NCBI GenBank assembly: GCA_965153455.1
Contig: OZ234504.1
Coordinates: 1,736,001 to 1,800,000, forward strand
Direction of reading: 5' to 3'
Source: Sphagnum compactum
Taxonomy: Eukaryota > Bryophyta > Sphagnopsida > Sphagnales
Length of the DNA: 64,000 nucleotides
Shown: piece by piece, positions 10,041-21,639 of the stretch
Numbering within the stretch: the first letter of the stretch is position 1
Layout of the letters: each line of letters opens with the position of its first letter
Position numbers and translations under genes: made by a program
The notes under the pieces: model-generated
Told to the model about the DNA's origin: nothing
Database searches by the model: none
The model's input: only the letters and a program-made list of their open reading frames with translations

Positions 10041-11820
10041 GAATTTGGGAAAACAATGAGGTGTTAGTTGGTGTGCATGTTTCTGGTGTTGTATGTTTGA
10101 TGCAGGTAAATTGGCTCAGGAATTCTATGGTGAGGGCTTACTTTGCGGAAGTTGTGAACGACGGTGTTGATGGAGTCTGTTTGGACACTCTTCATGTTTT
10201 TTGGCTATGGCAAGCACAACGGAAGAAAGTGATGGGCATCATTGATGGGGAGGCAAAGGACGCAAGGGCTTAAAAGGAGGACCTCTTTTGAAGTTAAGCA
10301 TTCGGTTCTTGATGTGTTGTTTCATGAATGGATTTTCTTTGGTTGCCAAGTTAAAAAAGCACATTAGAGCAAGTTTGTTTAGAAGTTTTTGGCTTGATGG
10401 GATGAATGCCCTCAATTGGAGTTTTCAAGTAGACTTTGTCTCTTGATATATTGCCGTTGTGTACAGGAGTCAAGTTTAGGGATCTCCATACTTTGGAACA
10501 TGAATAAAATGTTGGAGATGTTGGAAGTGATGACAATCAATAGGGGACCACATTAGCCAGTCTGAGAGAATCAGCAGATGTTAAGGGGATTTTATTCATA
10601 GGTTGGTTGGGGATTCTTAAGACCCAAGTAATTGGGGACCTTGGAGTAAGGGTATTAAATGTCTTGAGTGGGCAAAATTGGGGAATTCAATCATGTTGGG
10701 TACTGGTTACTTTGTTAAATTTCTGGGAAAATCTGTGGGCTAGAAGAATTTGGTTTATTCCTAGTAAGACCATGATTGCTTGTTGAAAGGATTCGGAGTG
10801 CTTTGATCCAATTATGTCTACACTTATCCGTGTTCTGGAATGAGCCAGTTTGTTGAATTGGGTCTGAGTAGTCAAAGAGTTTGTAGACCCATTAAGAGAT
10901 TCATAAACAGTAGAAACTTGCGTTGTAATGAATTATGGCAATAGCACAGAAGGAGAAAGACCAATACTAGGATACAATGTTTGTGGCAATTGGTCAATCA
11001 AATTGTGTAGGAAGCTAGGGATTTTCCTATAGATGTTCCTTTTGGTATCAAAGCAGCTTTTTTCTTAAAGTTAGATTTATAATAGTGATATCGATGATTT
11101 TGGGTACATTCTATGTAGACTAAAGGTATGACTGTGGTGTTGCTTTGGACCAGAGAAGGATTGAGTACTTGGAAAAAGCACAACACAGGGATGAGATTTT
11201 GGCTATTAGTGAATTCAATTTCCCATTCCCCAAGTTCGATATTTTGCCTTGACGCGGGGCTATCATCTTGCAACTTCAAAGATTTGGTGTAGTGAGAATC
11301 ATTGGGTTGAACCCGGAGTTTGCTCATGTTGGTGATTTAGCGATACATGTCACACATATTGGTATGTACACGAAAATTCAAATTTGGCTAAAGACCAGAG
11401 ATGGAGTAGGAAGCTAGACAATTGCCGCCAAACATCAAGGATATTATTTCTCCTCCATCTTCATTCAATCCATCCAATATTAAGTTGCATGAGGATGTTG
11501 AAGCAATACTTCAAATAGGATATTTGTGGGTGCCTATGGCAACGATTTCACCTCATCACCAAGTGAGGTTTTTCATCCTAGGTATAGATAGGTTGTTTGC
11601 AGATAGGAATTAAATAATCAGGATTGAACATGCTGGTGTAGAATCTAAGGTTTTGGTTTGGAGGTTGGGAAGAAAGGTTAATGGAGAATGGAGATGGAAT
11701 TTTGAGCATGAGGAAAAGATGCAGTATGAAGTACATCAATTCTTTGTTGGGGCTTACACTGTGTTTAGAAATTGTCAAAATCAAGATTTAGAATTATATT
11801 AAAGAAAAATGGGGTTCTAC
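10041..11820 (+). pseudogene. Decayed coding remnant of unknown family
   Basis: Several plus-strand segments read as ordinary protein but are broken by stops and frame changes. The clearest is 11422-11820: after a TAA at 11611-11613 the same frame goes on for about 65 more codons, with segments such as VWRLGRKVNGEWRWNFEHEE. Less clear segments lie at 10061-10273 and 11100-11400. No polymerase, integrase or other domain was recognised. It is probably the relic of a transposon or gene; direction is inferred from the clearest segment. Confidence 0.3.
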
Positions 11821-12413
11821 CATGGATGGTCGTAAATAGACCATTGTTAATGGGTTATTCTATTCCCATTAAGGTTGTTCAACTTCTGATTTTTCTAGCA
11901 ACAAGTTTTTAAAACAGCAAACATGTACATTTAAACTAACAAAACTAGAACTTTTTACAATTCTTAAACTAACCTGTACTCAATTTGCACATAGTTTTTA
12001 AAAAGATATTGCTAAAATACAAAAATGTTTTCATGTTTTCAATGAAAAATAAATACAAAATCAAATTAACATCAAAAGTCTCCTACTTGATGCAAATCTC
12101 TTTTCCTAAATTGTGAACAAGTGCAAACTATTCAATGCTAACAGGTATTCCAACTTGTAATGAAAATACAAAATTGTATTAAGAAATAAAAGTTTGTACG
12201 TTAGAAATTTCAAAAAGTAAGTATGGAAAGTAGAGATCTGATGTCTCTCATGTTCTACCATCCCTTTTTTATACTCTAAGTTTGAACTTTGAAATGCCTT
12301 GTGCAAATCACCTAAATAATATATAGCTAATAAAACTCCTTGTTCTAATCAACTAATAAAAACTAGCTAGTAAAACTGTAAGAAACAATCATAATTTTCA
12401 AAATTTGTTACTT

Positions 12414-12718
12414 AATCTGTTAACTAGTTGTTCCGCAAAATACAGGTTCTGCCAACTACTTGTTCTATCGACTACATGTTCTGCAAACTACCTATTTTGT
12501 CAACTACAAGTTTTGCAAACAACTTGTTCAATAGGTGTCACCAGTTCAACATGTGTCATCGATTCAATTACTACTAATTATACTATCACTACAAATTCAA
12601 CAACTGTCATCGATTTAATTACTATTGGTTCAACATGTGTCATCAATTTAGTTACTACCAATTATATTATCATTATCGGTTCAACAAATGTCATCGGTTC
12701 AATAACTATCAGTTAAAG
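12414..12718. repeat. Compound minisatellite (about 21-bp and 84-bp units)
   Basis: At 12414-12540 an approximately 21-bp unit around TTCTGCAAACTACTTG recurs. From 12545 a second array follows with 51-bp and 33-bp sub-units in alternation, starting at 12545, 12596, 12629 and 12680, each opening TTCAACA and carrying TGTCATC; 51+33 gives an 84-bp period. All lengths are multiples of three, so the plus strand stays open for 103 codons of Thr/Ile/Ser-rich sequence that is probably not translated. Confidence 0.8.
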
Positions 12719-13194
12719 TACTAGTTCACAAAGAGTTATGGTTAACAACCATTTGTGAACAATTTTACTCCAGATAAGACCCTTGAACTTTCTCTCTTTG
12801 AAACTGAAATCACTAGTTCATAGAACGCATGTCCTGATCCTAAATTAAAAGATATGTTGTTACCATTGTTGGATTTCAATAAACAATGACCTACTAGATT
12901 TTAAGTGCCTAGCATGGGGGATGACTAAGATGGAATATTCTAGCACTATCTCCAGAATGTCAAAGTTGGAATTGGATTTGGAGAACACGTGAGTCAAAGA
13001 AATTTGGAAATCTTATAAATTATGTTGTTGGTCTAGATTAAGAAGGAGCCTCAGTTTGTTTGTACATATAGTAGAAACAAAATTGGTGAAGTCCATAAAG
13101 TGATTCAAAATGACAAGCCATAAGGGTATGGATGAGCTTTTATGGGTTCGAAAGTTTGAAGATGTGCATGACTAGGGTTGAATGATTGGAGATG
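12719..13194. other. 5' approach of gypsy element 1
   Basis: Short open pieces (around 12910-13190) read like decayed gag sequence in several frames. I found no LTR, tRNA primer-binding site or other boundary here. Confidence 0.3.
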
Positions 13195-13930
13195 GTAGCT
13201 AAGGTGAGGGATATTGATGAATTGAAATTGTTTAAAATTGGCAAATTCAATCTTAGGGGAAAATCCAAGGAATGGTTCAAGAAGTTCACTGCAGCTCTAT
13301 GGACTAGCAGGTCTTGAAGGCAACTATGTTGTTGAAGTATGGCACAGTTGATAAAGAAAAAGTTAGAGTTAAGCTAGATTTGATTGAGCAAAAACTCAAA
13401 CAACAAGTTTAGACGTATTAAGATCGAATGGAAAAGCTATTTGCAAGAGGCAAACTTGAGGATGATGAACAACGTAAAATCTTGAAACCGAAAATCAAAA
13501 AATTATGTGTGATGCGGGATCATGCCAACATGGAAGCTCTATTGAGCGCTGCATTGGAAGTTGAACGACTACTTGCAAAACTTAGTGAAACACCATTTGA
13601 AATGTTGAAGCAAGAACATGAAGAAAATATGGCGGTTGGAGAAACTACGGTGGAAAAACAAGTGCAATTGTTGAATGAGTCTTTGATTAATTTATTGAAA
13701 AGGCAAACAAAAATTCAAACCAAATCAGGGTCAATTTCTCTAGCTTCTACAAGTTTCAATGGATGCCAAATTTGTCAAACATAGGACTATCTCGCCACTA
13801 AATGTCTTAAATATGCTACCTCTAGACCAAAGTGTATGAAATGTGGGGGCCTACATAGGACGAAAACTGTGGGTTGAAGTGTAGCTTTTGTGGAGGTCTA
13901 GGGCATACAGAAGAACGTTGTTGGAAAAAG
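13195..13930 (+). pseudogene. Element 1 gag remnant with zinc knuckle
   Basis: The capsid-like segment starts near 13,215 with KIGKFNLRGKSKEWFKKF, typical of retrotransposon gag. A longer open part spans 13428-13784, ending at a TAG where Gln is likely. A nucleocapsid knuckle CSFCGGLGHTEERC (CX2CX4HX4C, all ligands present) sits at 13880-13921, preceded by a further Cys-rich segment. Gag packages element RNA in the cytoplasm; this copy cannot make an intact protein. Confidence 0.8.
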
Positions 13931-14405
13931 AAAGATCCTAAAATAGGTGCAATTACAACTAATTACCTGGAAGTGATGGTAGATGATGAAGAAATGGTCA
14001 AAAATCAATTAAACAAGATTTGTGGAAGCAATCATGACCTCTTTTCACACATTAGGGTACCAAGGCGAAGAATCCCTATGGAAGTAAACACAAGAGAACA
14101 TGAAGGTATTGATGTGGCAAAAAGTGATTTGGCTCGAAGGAGGGATGTGGGTATCATTTAGAAAAAGAATATGTAATAAGATTTAAAATTCTGACACACT
14201 TCATCAAGGGTAAAATATCTCTTACGCCTATGGAAACCATCTTAACCATTCCAGGAAAATTGGAATATTTGGAAAGGTTGGTCAAATTGGCAATGAAGTG
14301 CAAAAATGAAGAGAACAGGATTGTACCAACAAATGCAGTGGTTCAGCAAATACCACTATCCATCGTATTAGCATCAACAAAAATCACAGGAATAAGACAC
14401 TACAC

Positions 14406-14810
14406 TTGTTGGTAGGAATCAACAACTACATTGTGGAAGGACTAGTGGATACTAGGGCGTCAATGTTGGTGTTAGTAGCTATTGTGGTAAGGGAGTTGGG
14501 AATCATGCATTTGGTAACTAGATTTGAAACCTATAAAACCATATCAAGTGTGGTTACACAAGCGCTTGGAAGGATTGAAGGTTTACCTGTTTGAATTGGA
14601 AAGACCAGTTGTAGTATGGTGTTCATGGTTATAAACACAGACATCTACAATGTGTTATTGGGACTTGATTTCTTAATAAAGTTTGGCGCGATTGTGGATA
14701 TTGAGAGAGGTTTGATTCCAATCCAACAGGGTCCTAGGTTGAGCGTGCAAGTGTTTCCACTTAATATGGTTAATATGCTACAAATGGTTGTAGCACAATC
14801 AGACCATTGA
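14406..14810 (+). pseudogene. Element 1 aspartic protease remnant
   Basis: GLVDTRAS at 14436-14462 matches the retropepsin D[TS]GAS active-site loop, but Gly is replaced by Arg (AGG at 14454-14456, one G-to-A change from GGG), which should kill activity. A later segment NVLLGLDFLIKFGA fits the second conserved stretch of retropepsins. A TGA at about 14594 splits the two parts. Confidence 0.75.
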
Positions 14811-15359
14811 AATAAATCCACCGGCAAGGTAATTCCTGAGTTCTCCCATCCAAGCATTGTTAACAAGATGGAATAGATGGAGCCAATTTAGGATTTTGGA
14901 AGCTGGGAAAAGACACTGAAGATGGTATTGGATGGAAGCCAATTTGAGGATGAATTTGAGTTTGAGTCTAGCTTGGATGAAAAGGTAATGGCTAACCCAA
15001 GCACAAGAGATAGAAGATTGCAACTGATTATGCAAGAAGAACAAGAACATGTTACAAAACTCAGAGATCAAGGATTAAACGACTTAATTAGGTCTGAGGC
15101 TCCTCATTAGTACATAAATTTGGTTATGGAAGAATAAGCTGATGAATTCATGAATGAGGTAGCCTCTGAGGAAGATGACTGTGAGGACTGGTTGAAGTGG
15201 GCAGCCCATAAAAAATAGCAAAACATGCGTTAATTTGAAGGATCTAAAGACGTGGAGATGCCATCTCTGTTCCAAGTGGGAGATGTCAATAATGAGCAAT
15301 AATATGTCAAATCTAATCCTAAAAATGTAGGTGAAGGGAGATGGGACTAGTTCAAGATA
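14811..15359 (+). pseudogene. Element 1 PR-RT spacer region
   Basis: Acidic linker-type sequence, readable in one frame through about nine stops, nearly all TAG or TAA where CAG/CAA would keep the reading. It has no recognised domain. The open piece 14922-15110 is rich in Glu and Asp. Confidence 0.55.
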
Positions 15360-16135
15360 TTGATCAAGGTGGATCCTTATCTACATCAAGACAAGGCCAG
15401 TGAACTATGGCAGGTTTTAGAGGCTTATGTTGACATATTTGCATTGCACAAAGGGGAATTAGGGTGTTGTGTTGTTGGTGAACATGTGATTGATACTCAA
15501 GGTCTACCACCCTGTCATACTAACCCCAACAGATTATCCTTTTGGGAGGAGGCAAAAGTAAACCAGCAAATCCAAGTGTTGGTAAAGCTAGGAAAAATGC
15601 GGGCTAGTTCGTCAAAATATGCTTGCAAAATCACCTTGCCTATGAAAAAGGAAGGTAGCAAGCACTTTTGTGGTGATTATTGGCCATTGAACACCCAAAC
15701 TCAAAAGGATACATACCCTATGCCATTAATTCATGATGTTTTGAGCCAAATGGGCTCTGCAGAATGGTTCACAACTTTGGATTTGCAAAGTGATTTTTGG
15801 CAAATTAGGATGAATTTTGATGATGTAAAGAAAATAACACTCATCACCAAAACATGCCTGTATGAATGGCTTGTAATGCCATTTGGGTTAAAAAATGCAA
15901 CTACCACATTTTCAAGGACAATGACAAACATCTTTTCATAATGGTTACAACAATTTTTGAAGATCTTTGTGGATGACCTTAATATCCACAATGTCACTTG
16001 GGAAGATCATCTCAACCATATTCGTATGGTGCTACAACATCTTAAAGTTGTAAATTTGAAGCTTAATCCCAATAAGTGTGTGTTTTTTACCAAAAACATC
16101 AAGTTTTTGTGACATGTGATTGGGAAGGCAAGAAC
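15360..16135 (+). pseudogene. Element 1 reverse transcriptase remnant
   Basis: Open over 15360-15941 and, past one TAA, continues in the same frame. Seen in order: an RT fingers segment with PMKKEGSKHFCGDYWPLN, TLDLQSDFWQIRM (the DLxSGYxQ region with Gly to Asp), LVMPFGLKNATTTF, and the catalytic FVDD at 15966-15977. In the family these residues bind metal and copy element RNA to DNA. TGA codons at about 16110 and 16138 end the readable part. Confidence 0.9.
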
Positions 16136-16239
16136 TTGACCTGACCCAAACAAGGTTAAAACTGGCATAGTTTCATGTTCCTAGAATAGTTACCAACATA
16201 TGAACATTCCTAGGATTGACAGGCTACTACCACAATTAC

Positions 16240-16760
16240 ATCTAGAATCATGCAAAGATTGTTATTCCTCTATTTGAGTTGCCAAAGAGGGATGCAACAT
16301 TTCAATGGACCACATATTGTCAAGAAGCATTTGATCAACTCAAGCAAGTGTTGGTTTCAGCTCCAATCCTAGCAAGGCCAGACTTCAACAAGGGATTTAT
16401 TTTGGATGTGGACTAGTTTGCAAAAGGAGTTGGTGCTATATTATTTCAAAAGGATGGAAGGAGGGAGTGTGTCATTACCTATGCAAGTAAGGGTTGTCAA
16501 TTGTTCAGCAAAGATTCCATCCCATGGAAGGAAAATCTTATGCCCTAATCTAGGGGCTGATGAATTCTCGCCAATTTTTGCATTGGAATCACTTACACTA
16601 AAGATGGATCACAAACCATTGGAGTGGCTTGCAACAATGTCTAATGCCTATGGCAAGAGGGGGCGTTGGATTGATATGTTGCAAGAGTTTAATTTTAAGA
16701 TCATACATCGGCAAGGATCTAAGCATTCCTATGTGGCTACTTTCAGTCATTACCTAGTAG
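16240..16760 (+). pseudogene. Element 1 RNase H remnant
   Basis: Readable pieces match the gypsy RT-RNase H connection and RNase H: PLFELPKRDATFQW, EAFDQLKQVL, LDVD with TAG where Trp is usual, HPMEGKSYA, and LKMDHKPLEWL. Frame changes occur around 16,480-16,560. The later segment DMLQEFNFKIIHRQGSKH is the usual tail of the domain. Confidence 0.8.
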
Positions 16761-17229
16761 GCAATGTAGAGTCTAATGAAGATTTCTTTATAGAAATCCA
16801 AGACGTCAGGCTCTTGCAGGAAATGGGCATACATACATGGATAGGGAAGAAGAGCCTAAGGAGTACAGCAGTGCCTAACCTATTCATGATTGAGCCAGTT
16901 GTAAATGTGATGTTATAAACCAAGAGGACTCAGGAAACTCCTAGATTACACGATAAAAAATGGGGATGCGGGGAGTTCACTAGTCACAAGGAAAGGAAGG
17001 AGGTTTGTTTTGGATAAATAAACATGTTGGGAGCTTGCAGCAAAAGCTCAACACATAGTAGATGTTGAGACACTCTACAATACTAAAAAAAATACTAATG
17101 AAAAAATTTCTTATGAAGAAGATGACCATGATCATCAAGATTTTTGGAAGGATCTTAACTGTCTACACTTTTTGTAGACTAAACTAATGCCTGTTGATAT
17201 CAATAATGAAGAAAAAATTGCGAATTGAT

Positions 17230-17970
17230 GGAAAACTCAGAATTATGTTCTGAAAGGAGATCAACTATATTTCAAGGTTGTTGATATGTAAGCCTGAGGA
17301 AAGGAAACGCATTGTCCTAGAAATGCACCATGAGATTGGGCATTTTGGAAAAAACGGACCTTGGCAGAGGTCTGTAAAAGATTTTATTGGCACAATCAGA
17401 CGAAGCAGGTGCGGATGGTGGTCAAGGCATACAAAGAATGCCAAATGGTAAAACGCACTGGAAATATTAGATTTGATGTTGAGGACTTGAAAAGCATTTC
17501 GATTTGTGACTTGTTTTATAGGGTTGCATTTGGACATTGTTGGACCACTTCCTAAGACGTAGAATGGTAACAAGTACATTCTAATGGCCATCAACCACTA
17601 TTCTAAGTGGTGTGAGGCCAAACTTGTACTTGACCACACCACATCCATGATTGTTAAATTTTTAGAGGAAGAAATCATTTGTAGATATGAGGTACCCAAG
17701 TTTGTCCTTATTGATAATGGTGGCAAGTGATCAACTAAATTTGATACTCTTTGCAAAGTGTATGGCATATACACCACCAATACATTGCGCCCCAGTGGTT
17801 AGGTTGCAACGGTATGGCTTAGAGGGTGATTAAAACCCTAAAACATGGAATTATTGTGATGTCCACTTGCCAAGAGAATTCGAATACCTAGGATTTACAC
17901 CTGCCCATAATGTTATTTAGTTATAGGTGTGGTGTTTAGTTCATCGCAAAATTTTCTCATGTTAGAATGT
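17230..17970 (+). pseudogene. Element 1 integrase remnant
   Basis: The N-terminal zinc domain is partly visible (HHEIGHFG then YKECQMVKR near 17,325-17,455, with one ligand lost). The core follows with DIVGPLPKT (first Asp), VLIDNGGK (second Asp), and a C-terminal stretch RVIKTLKHGIIVMSTCQEN at about 17,826-17,880. Stops at Gln- and Trp-like positions break it. It then runs in frame into the gag of element 2 near 17,970. Confidence 0.85.
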
Positions 17971-18665
17971 TCAATTCTATAGTAAAAGTAAATGCAGAGA
18001 CTTCTGAAGATTATATCATCTATGCGTTTAGTTATACGTTAAGAGATACGGCATCAGACTGGTGCCATAATTACATGTTAGAATTTCCTTACTATATATT
18101 TTTAGAGCTTACATGGGCATTTTGCAAACATCATTGGAAGACTCAAAATGATGAGCAAATATACATCGAGCTGAAAAACATGAAGCATGAGGAAACTAAG
18201 TGGGTGGAGGTTTATTATGAGCGGATTCAGAAGCTGGCTCATGGTCTACAAGTACCAACCACAAAAAGTTTTCTAACTACTATGTTTAGAGCGGGTTTGT
18301 AATCATATCTCAAAATGGCGACTACAAGAATGAAGCAGCCAACATTACAACATTACAACAACATAAGGAGGCGACAATGTTGTGTGAAGAAGGTATGATT
18401 ATTGCAAAAGGAAGGAGTGCACTATCAGTACCACAGAGTATTAAACATGCAATACTAACAAAAACACAAAGTAATATAGGGAAGACTAACAAACATTGCA
18501 CAAATGTGGGATGACAAATCACAATGTGGAGACATGTACAAAGAAGAAATAGCAGACCACAAAGGCAACACAACCAAGTCAAAAAACACAAAAGATTTAT
18601 TCATGTGCATGTCACATCTGTGGTTTAAATGGCCATAAAATGACAAATTGTCCAAAGTTTGCTAA
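17970..18665 (+). pseudogene. Element 2 gag remnant
   Basis: Open at 17967-18302 with a capsid-like segment (YTLRDTASDWCHNYM, then MKHEETKWVEVYYERIQKLA), typical of plant gypsy gag. After a gap a zinc knuckle CHICGLNGHKMTNC is intact at about 18,613-18,657. A second knuckle-like segment near 18,500 has lost ligands. The N-terminus is cut off at the fusion with element 1. Confidence 0.85.
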
Positions 18666-19154
18666 GATGTAGAAAATGTTTGATGGGAAATTTGTGATAG
18701 TAGTAGAGGTTCAACCTATTGTTGAAACACAAATTGTCATTATGGATGTGAATGTGGTGGATGTTAATGTTACCACAAGAAATAAAGTAACTGAAGAATA
18801 GGTGTTCAAGGATAGAGAGCCAAAAAAAGCAAAAAATGTTGCTGACTGGGAGAAAGAAGAGTGGTTGAAGTAGTCTATGGTGGAGATAATTCAATAGATT
18901 CAAAAAACACGAACCCAGATCAAAGGGTCATCCACATCCATGGAGGGATGGAATACAACCTGGCCGGGTATGCCAAATACTATTCTTGTGGACGCACATA
19001 AGTCTCAGGAAGTAGTGAGTTCACAAGGGAAATTGATCACAGTAGAAAAGATTGTTTAGACATTGGTAAACAAATGTTAAAAACAAGTTATAATGTGAAC
19101 TTAGGACAATTGCTTAAAATAGTTCCAGAACTAAGGAGATTTTTTTGGTAGAAG

Positions 19155-19787
19155 TTGAAACTAGAGAAAACTCAGAATGTAAGTAAAGCAACCACGAATA
19201 AACAAGTTGGTTCTTCAATACTAGAAGTAGGGACAGTTGCTATAACAATAAATAATCATATCATAGTTATCCAAATACAAATTAGGAATAATACAATAGA
19301 AGATGTGTTATTGGATGGAAGTTCTAGAGTTAATATTATCATAAAGCAGTTGGGATTAAGGTTGGGGCTTCCAAAGCCTAAACATGCACCATATAATCTA
19401 AGGATGGCAGGTCAAACAACCACAAAACCAGTGGGGTTGGTTAGAGGTCTAAAGATATATGTTCATGGCATTCCTTACATAACTTCGTTCACTATACTTC
19501 ATAATAGTCTGGTATATTTTAATTATTCCATGTTGTTGGGGAGACCATGGTTGGAGGATGCTAAAGTGGCACATGATTGGGGAAGTAACATTGTTACCAT
19601 ACAAGGGAATGGGACAGTCCGAACAATTATAGTTACCAAACGTTTGGGAAATGAAGTAAGAAGACCAGAAATGTTATTGTGCTACGATTATGAGAATAAC
19701 ATCATAGATGAAGAAGAAGATATCATCTTTGCTACAAAGCCAAAATTGTTCTCCATAGGAACAATTAGTTTACCTGAGACAATTTAA
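19155..19787 (+). pseudogene. Element 2 aspartic protease region
   Basis: A 210-codon open frame. VLLDGSSRVNII near residues 54-65 matches the retropepsin D-x-G-S loop with Asp-Gly-Ser-Ser, and SMLLGRPWLEDAKVAHDW at about 120-137 is the conserved second part. Upstream and downstream continuation is readable only through TAG/TAA codons. It is the longest unbroken part of the element outside RT. Confidence 0.85.
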
Positions 19788-20039
19788 TCTATGAAAACCA
19801 CAAATGTGGGGATCATGGATATAGATGTGAAGACGAGTATTTCAGAACAGGGATTTGAAGTTTAGAGCAAAGAGAAAAAAATACCTGGCAATATATATGA
19901 GCCAGAAATAGTAATGGAAGATAAGGTGTATCCAGAGATGTATTACAGACATCAACCAAGGAGTTTTGTAATGGATGAAACTCTAACAAACATCAAAGCA
20001 CAAGGATTGCAGATAGCTGGATGGACGTAAACTGAAGAT

Positions 20040-21077
20040 CAACAATTGATGAAGCTCAATTTAGGAACTAATGTAGAACCATAGATGGTGAAGATTAATG
20101 CACAGCTAAAAACAGATAAGGTGTTGGAAATGGAACAATTTTTGAAGGAATTCAAAGATGTTTTTGCATGGACATACAAAGATCTTAAAGGGATTCCACC
20201 AAAGCTAGCATAGCACAGAATTGAGTTGGACACTACTATATCGCTAGCACATTAGGCCAAGTATAAATTAAATCCAAACTATGCTATAGCAGTCCAACAA
20301 GAGATAGATAAGTTGTTAGTAGCTAGATTCATTGAATATGTAGAAGAAGCTACATGGTTGTCATCCATAGTAGTAGTACCCAAGAAAAATGGCAAGCGGA
20401 GAATCTGTATAGATTTCAAAAAACCAAATGCAGCCACAAAAAAGGATCCATACCCATTACCTTTCACAGATGAAGTGTTGAACATAGTGGCAGGGTATGA
20501 GGCATATTCCTTTTTAGATGGATATTCAAGATATCATCAAATATCTATCGCTCTAGAGGATAGATATAAGACTGCATTTGTTACAAACTGGGGGGTTTTT
20601 ATATGGAAGGTGATGCCGTTTGGAATTAAAAATGGACCTCCAACATATCAGAGAGCTGGGTCTAAAACATTCAGAGAATGTTTGGACTATTTTATGAAAA
20701 TATTCCTAGATGACTTTATGGTGTATAGTGACATGGAGAGTCATTTGCAGAAGTTCACACTATGGTTTCAAAAGTGCAAAGAATATGGCATTAGTCTAAA
20801 TTTACACAAATGTGCATTTATAGTATTTTCAAGGATGATTTTGGGTTTTGTTGTTTCCAAGGAAAGGAAACTTCCAGATCCAAAGAAAATACAAGCAATC
20901 GTAAACATGCCACCACCTAAGAATCCCCAACAAATTCAAGTATTCAATGGGATGGCACAATTTTACAAATGTTTTATAAAAAACTTTACTATGATTATGG
21001 CACCTATCACTAAATTGACCAGAATGACAGATTTTTCTTTGGATAGAGGAATGTTAGAAGGCCTGGGAATTGATTAA
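20040..21077 (+). pseudogene. Element 2 reverse transcriptase, largely open
   Basis: Open over 20313-21077 (254 codons); the preceding linker from 20,040 is readable through three TAG codons at Gln-like positions (for example LA-stop-HRIELDTT). Seen in order: VVVPKKNGKRRICIDFK, DPYPLPFTDEVL, FLDGYSRYHQI, KVMPFGIKNGPPTYQ, catalytic FLDD at 20703-20714, and FNGMAQFYKCFIKNF. All main RT motifs are present, so this copy decayed less than element 1. Confidence 0.93.
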
Positions 21078-21500
21078 ACATAAGTATATTGAAGCATTGA
21101 TACTGATATCACCAAATTAACAGGTGGAATTTCATGTTCATACAAATGTGTATTTGTTAGCTATGGGGGCTATGTTGTCTCAAAATGTAATAGGGAAAAG
21201 TGATCAACTAATAGTGTATGCTTCTAGGCTCCTAAACAGAGCAAAATAAAATTATAGCACAACAGATAAAGAAGCTTTAGTAATGATTTTTTGTTTGCAC
21301 AAGTTCAGACATTATTTGTCGGGCAATAAGTTTGTCTTTTATGTAGATCATATGGCATTGGTTTATTTGGTCAACAAACCACAAGTTTAAGGGAGAATAG
21401 CTAGATGGTTATTATTGTTCCTCAAATATGATTTCACAATAATGTATAAACTAGGCAGAACTCATGTATTTATAAATGCATTGTCAAGATTATCGGATAA
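21078..21500 (+). pseudogene. Element 2 RNase H remnant
   Basis: Continues from RT after a TAA. LIVYASRLLNRAK, STTDKEALVMIFCLHKFRHY, FYVDHMALVYLVNKP and RTHVFINALSRL are standard gypsy RNase H segments. Two TAA codons lie where Gln is usual. Confidence 0.85.
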
Positions 21501-21639
21501 TACAAAACCCACAGGTGTGCCTGATCAAACCACATATGCAAGTTTGTTTTATACAAGGCCTGAGTGGTTGAAGGATGTAAAATAATTTTTTAAAATAGGA
21601 CAAATTGAGGGCACGTTATCGGTGCAACAAAAGTAGAGA

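Larger units (their letters stand above)
13195..17970 (+). mobile_element. Decayed Ty3/gypsy retrotransposon, element 1 (no LTRs found)
   Basis: In order on the plus strand: gag with zinc knuckle, protease, reverse transcriptase, RNase H, integrase. This gag-PR-RT-RH-INT order defines Ty3/gypsy. Every domain is broken by stops or frameshifts. The integrase reads without a gap into the gag of element 2 at about 17,970, so the 3' part and 3' LTR are missing. A relic of the same family lies antisense at 35.1-37.5 kb. Confidence 0.9.

Noticed and set aside
12405-12716. A 103-codon gene in the minisatellite
   Set aside because: The frame is open only because repeat lengths are multiples of three; composition is dictated by the repeat.
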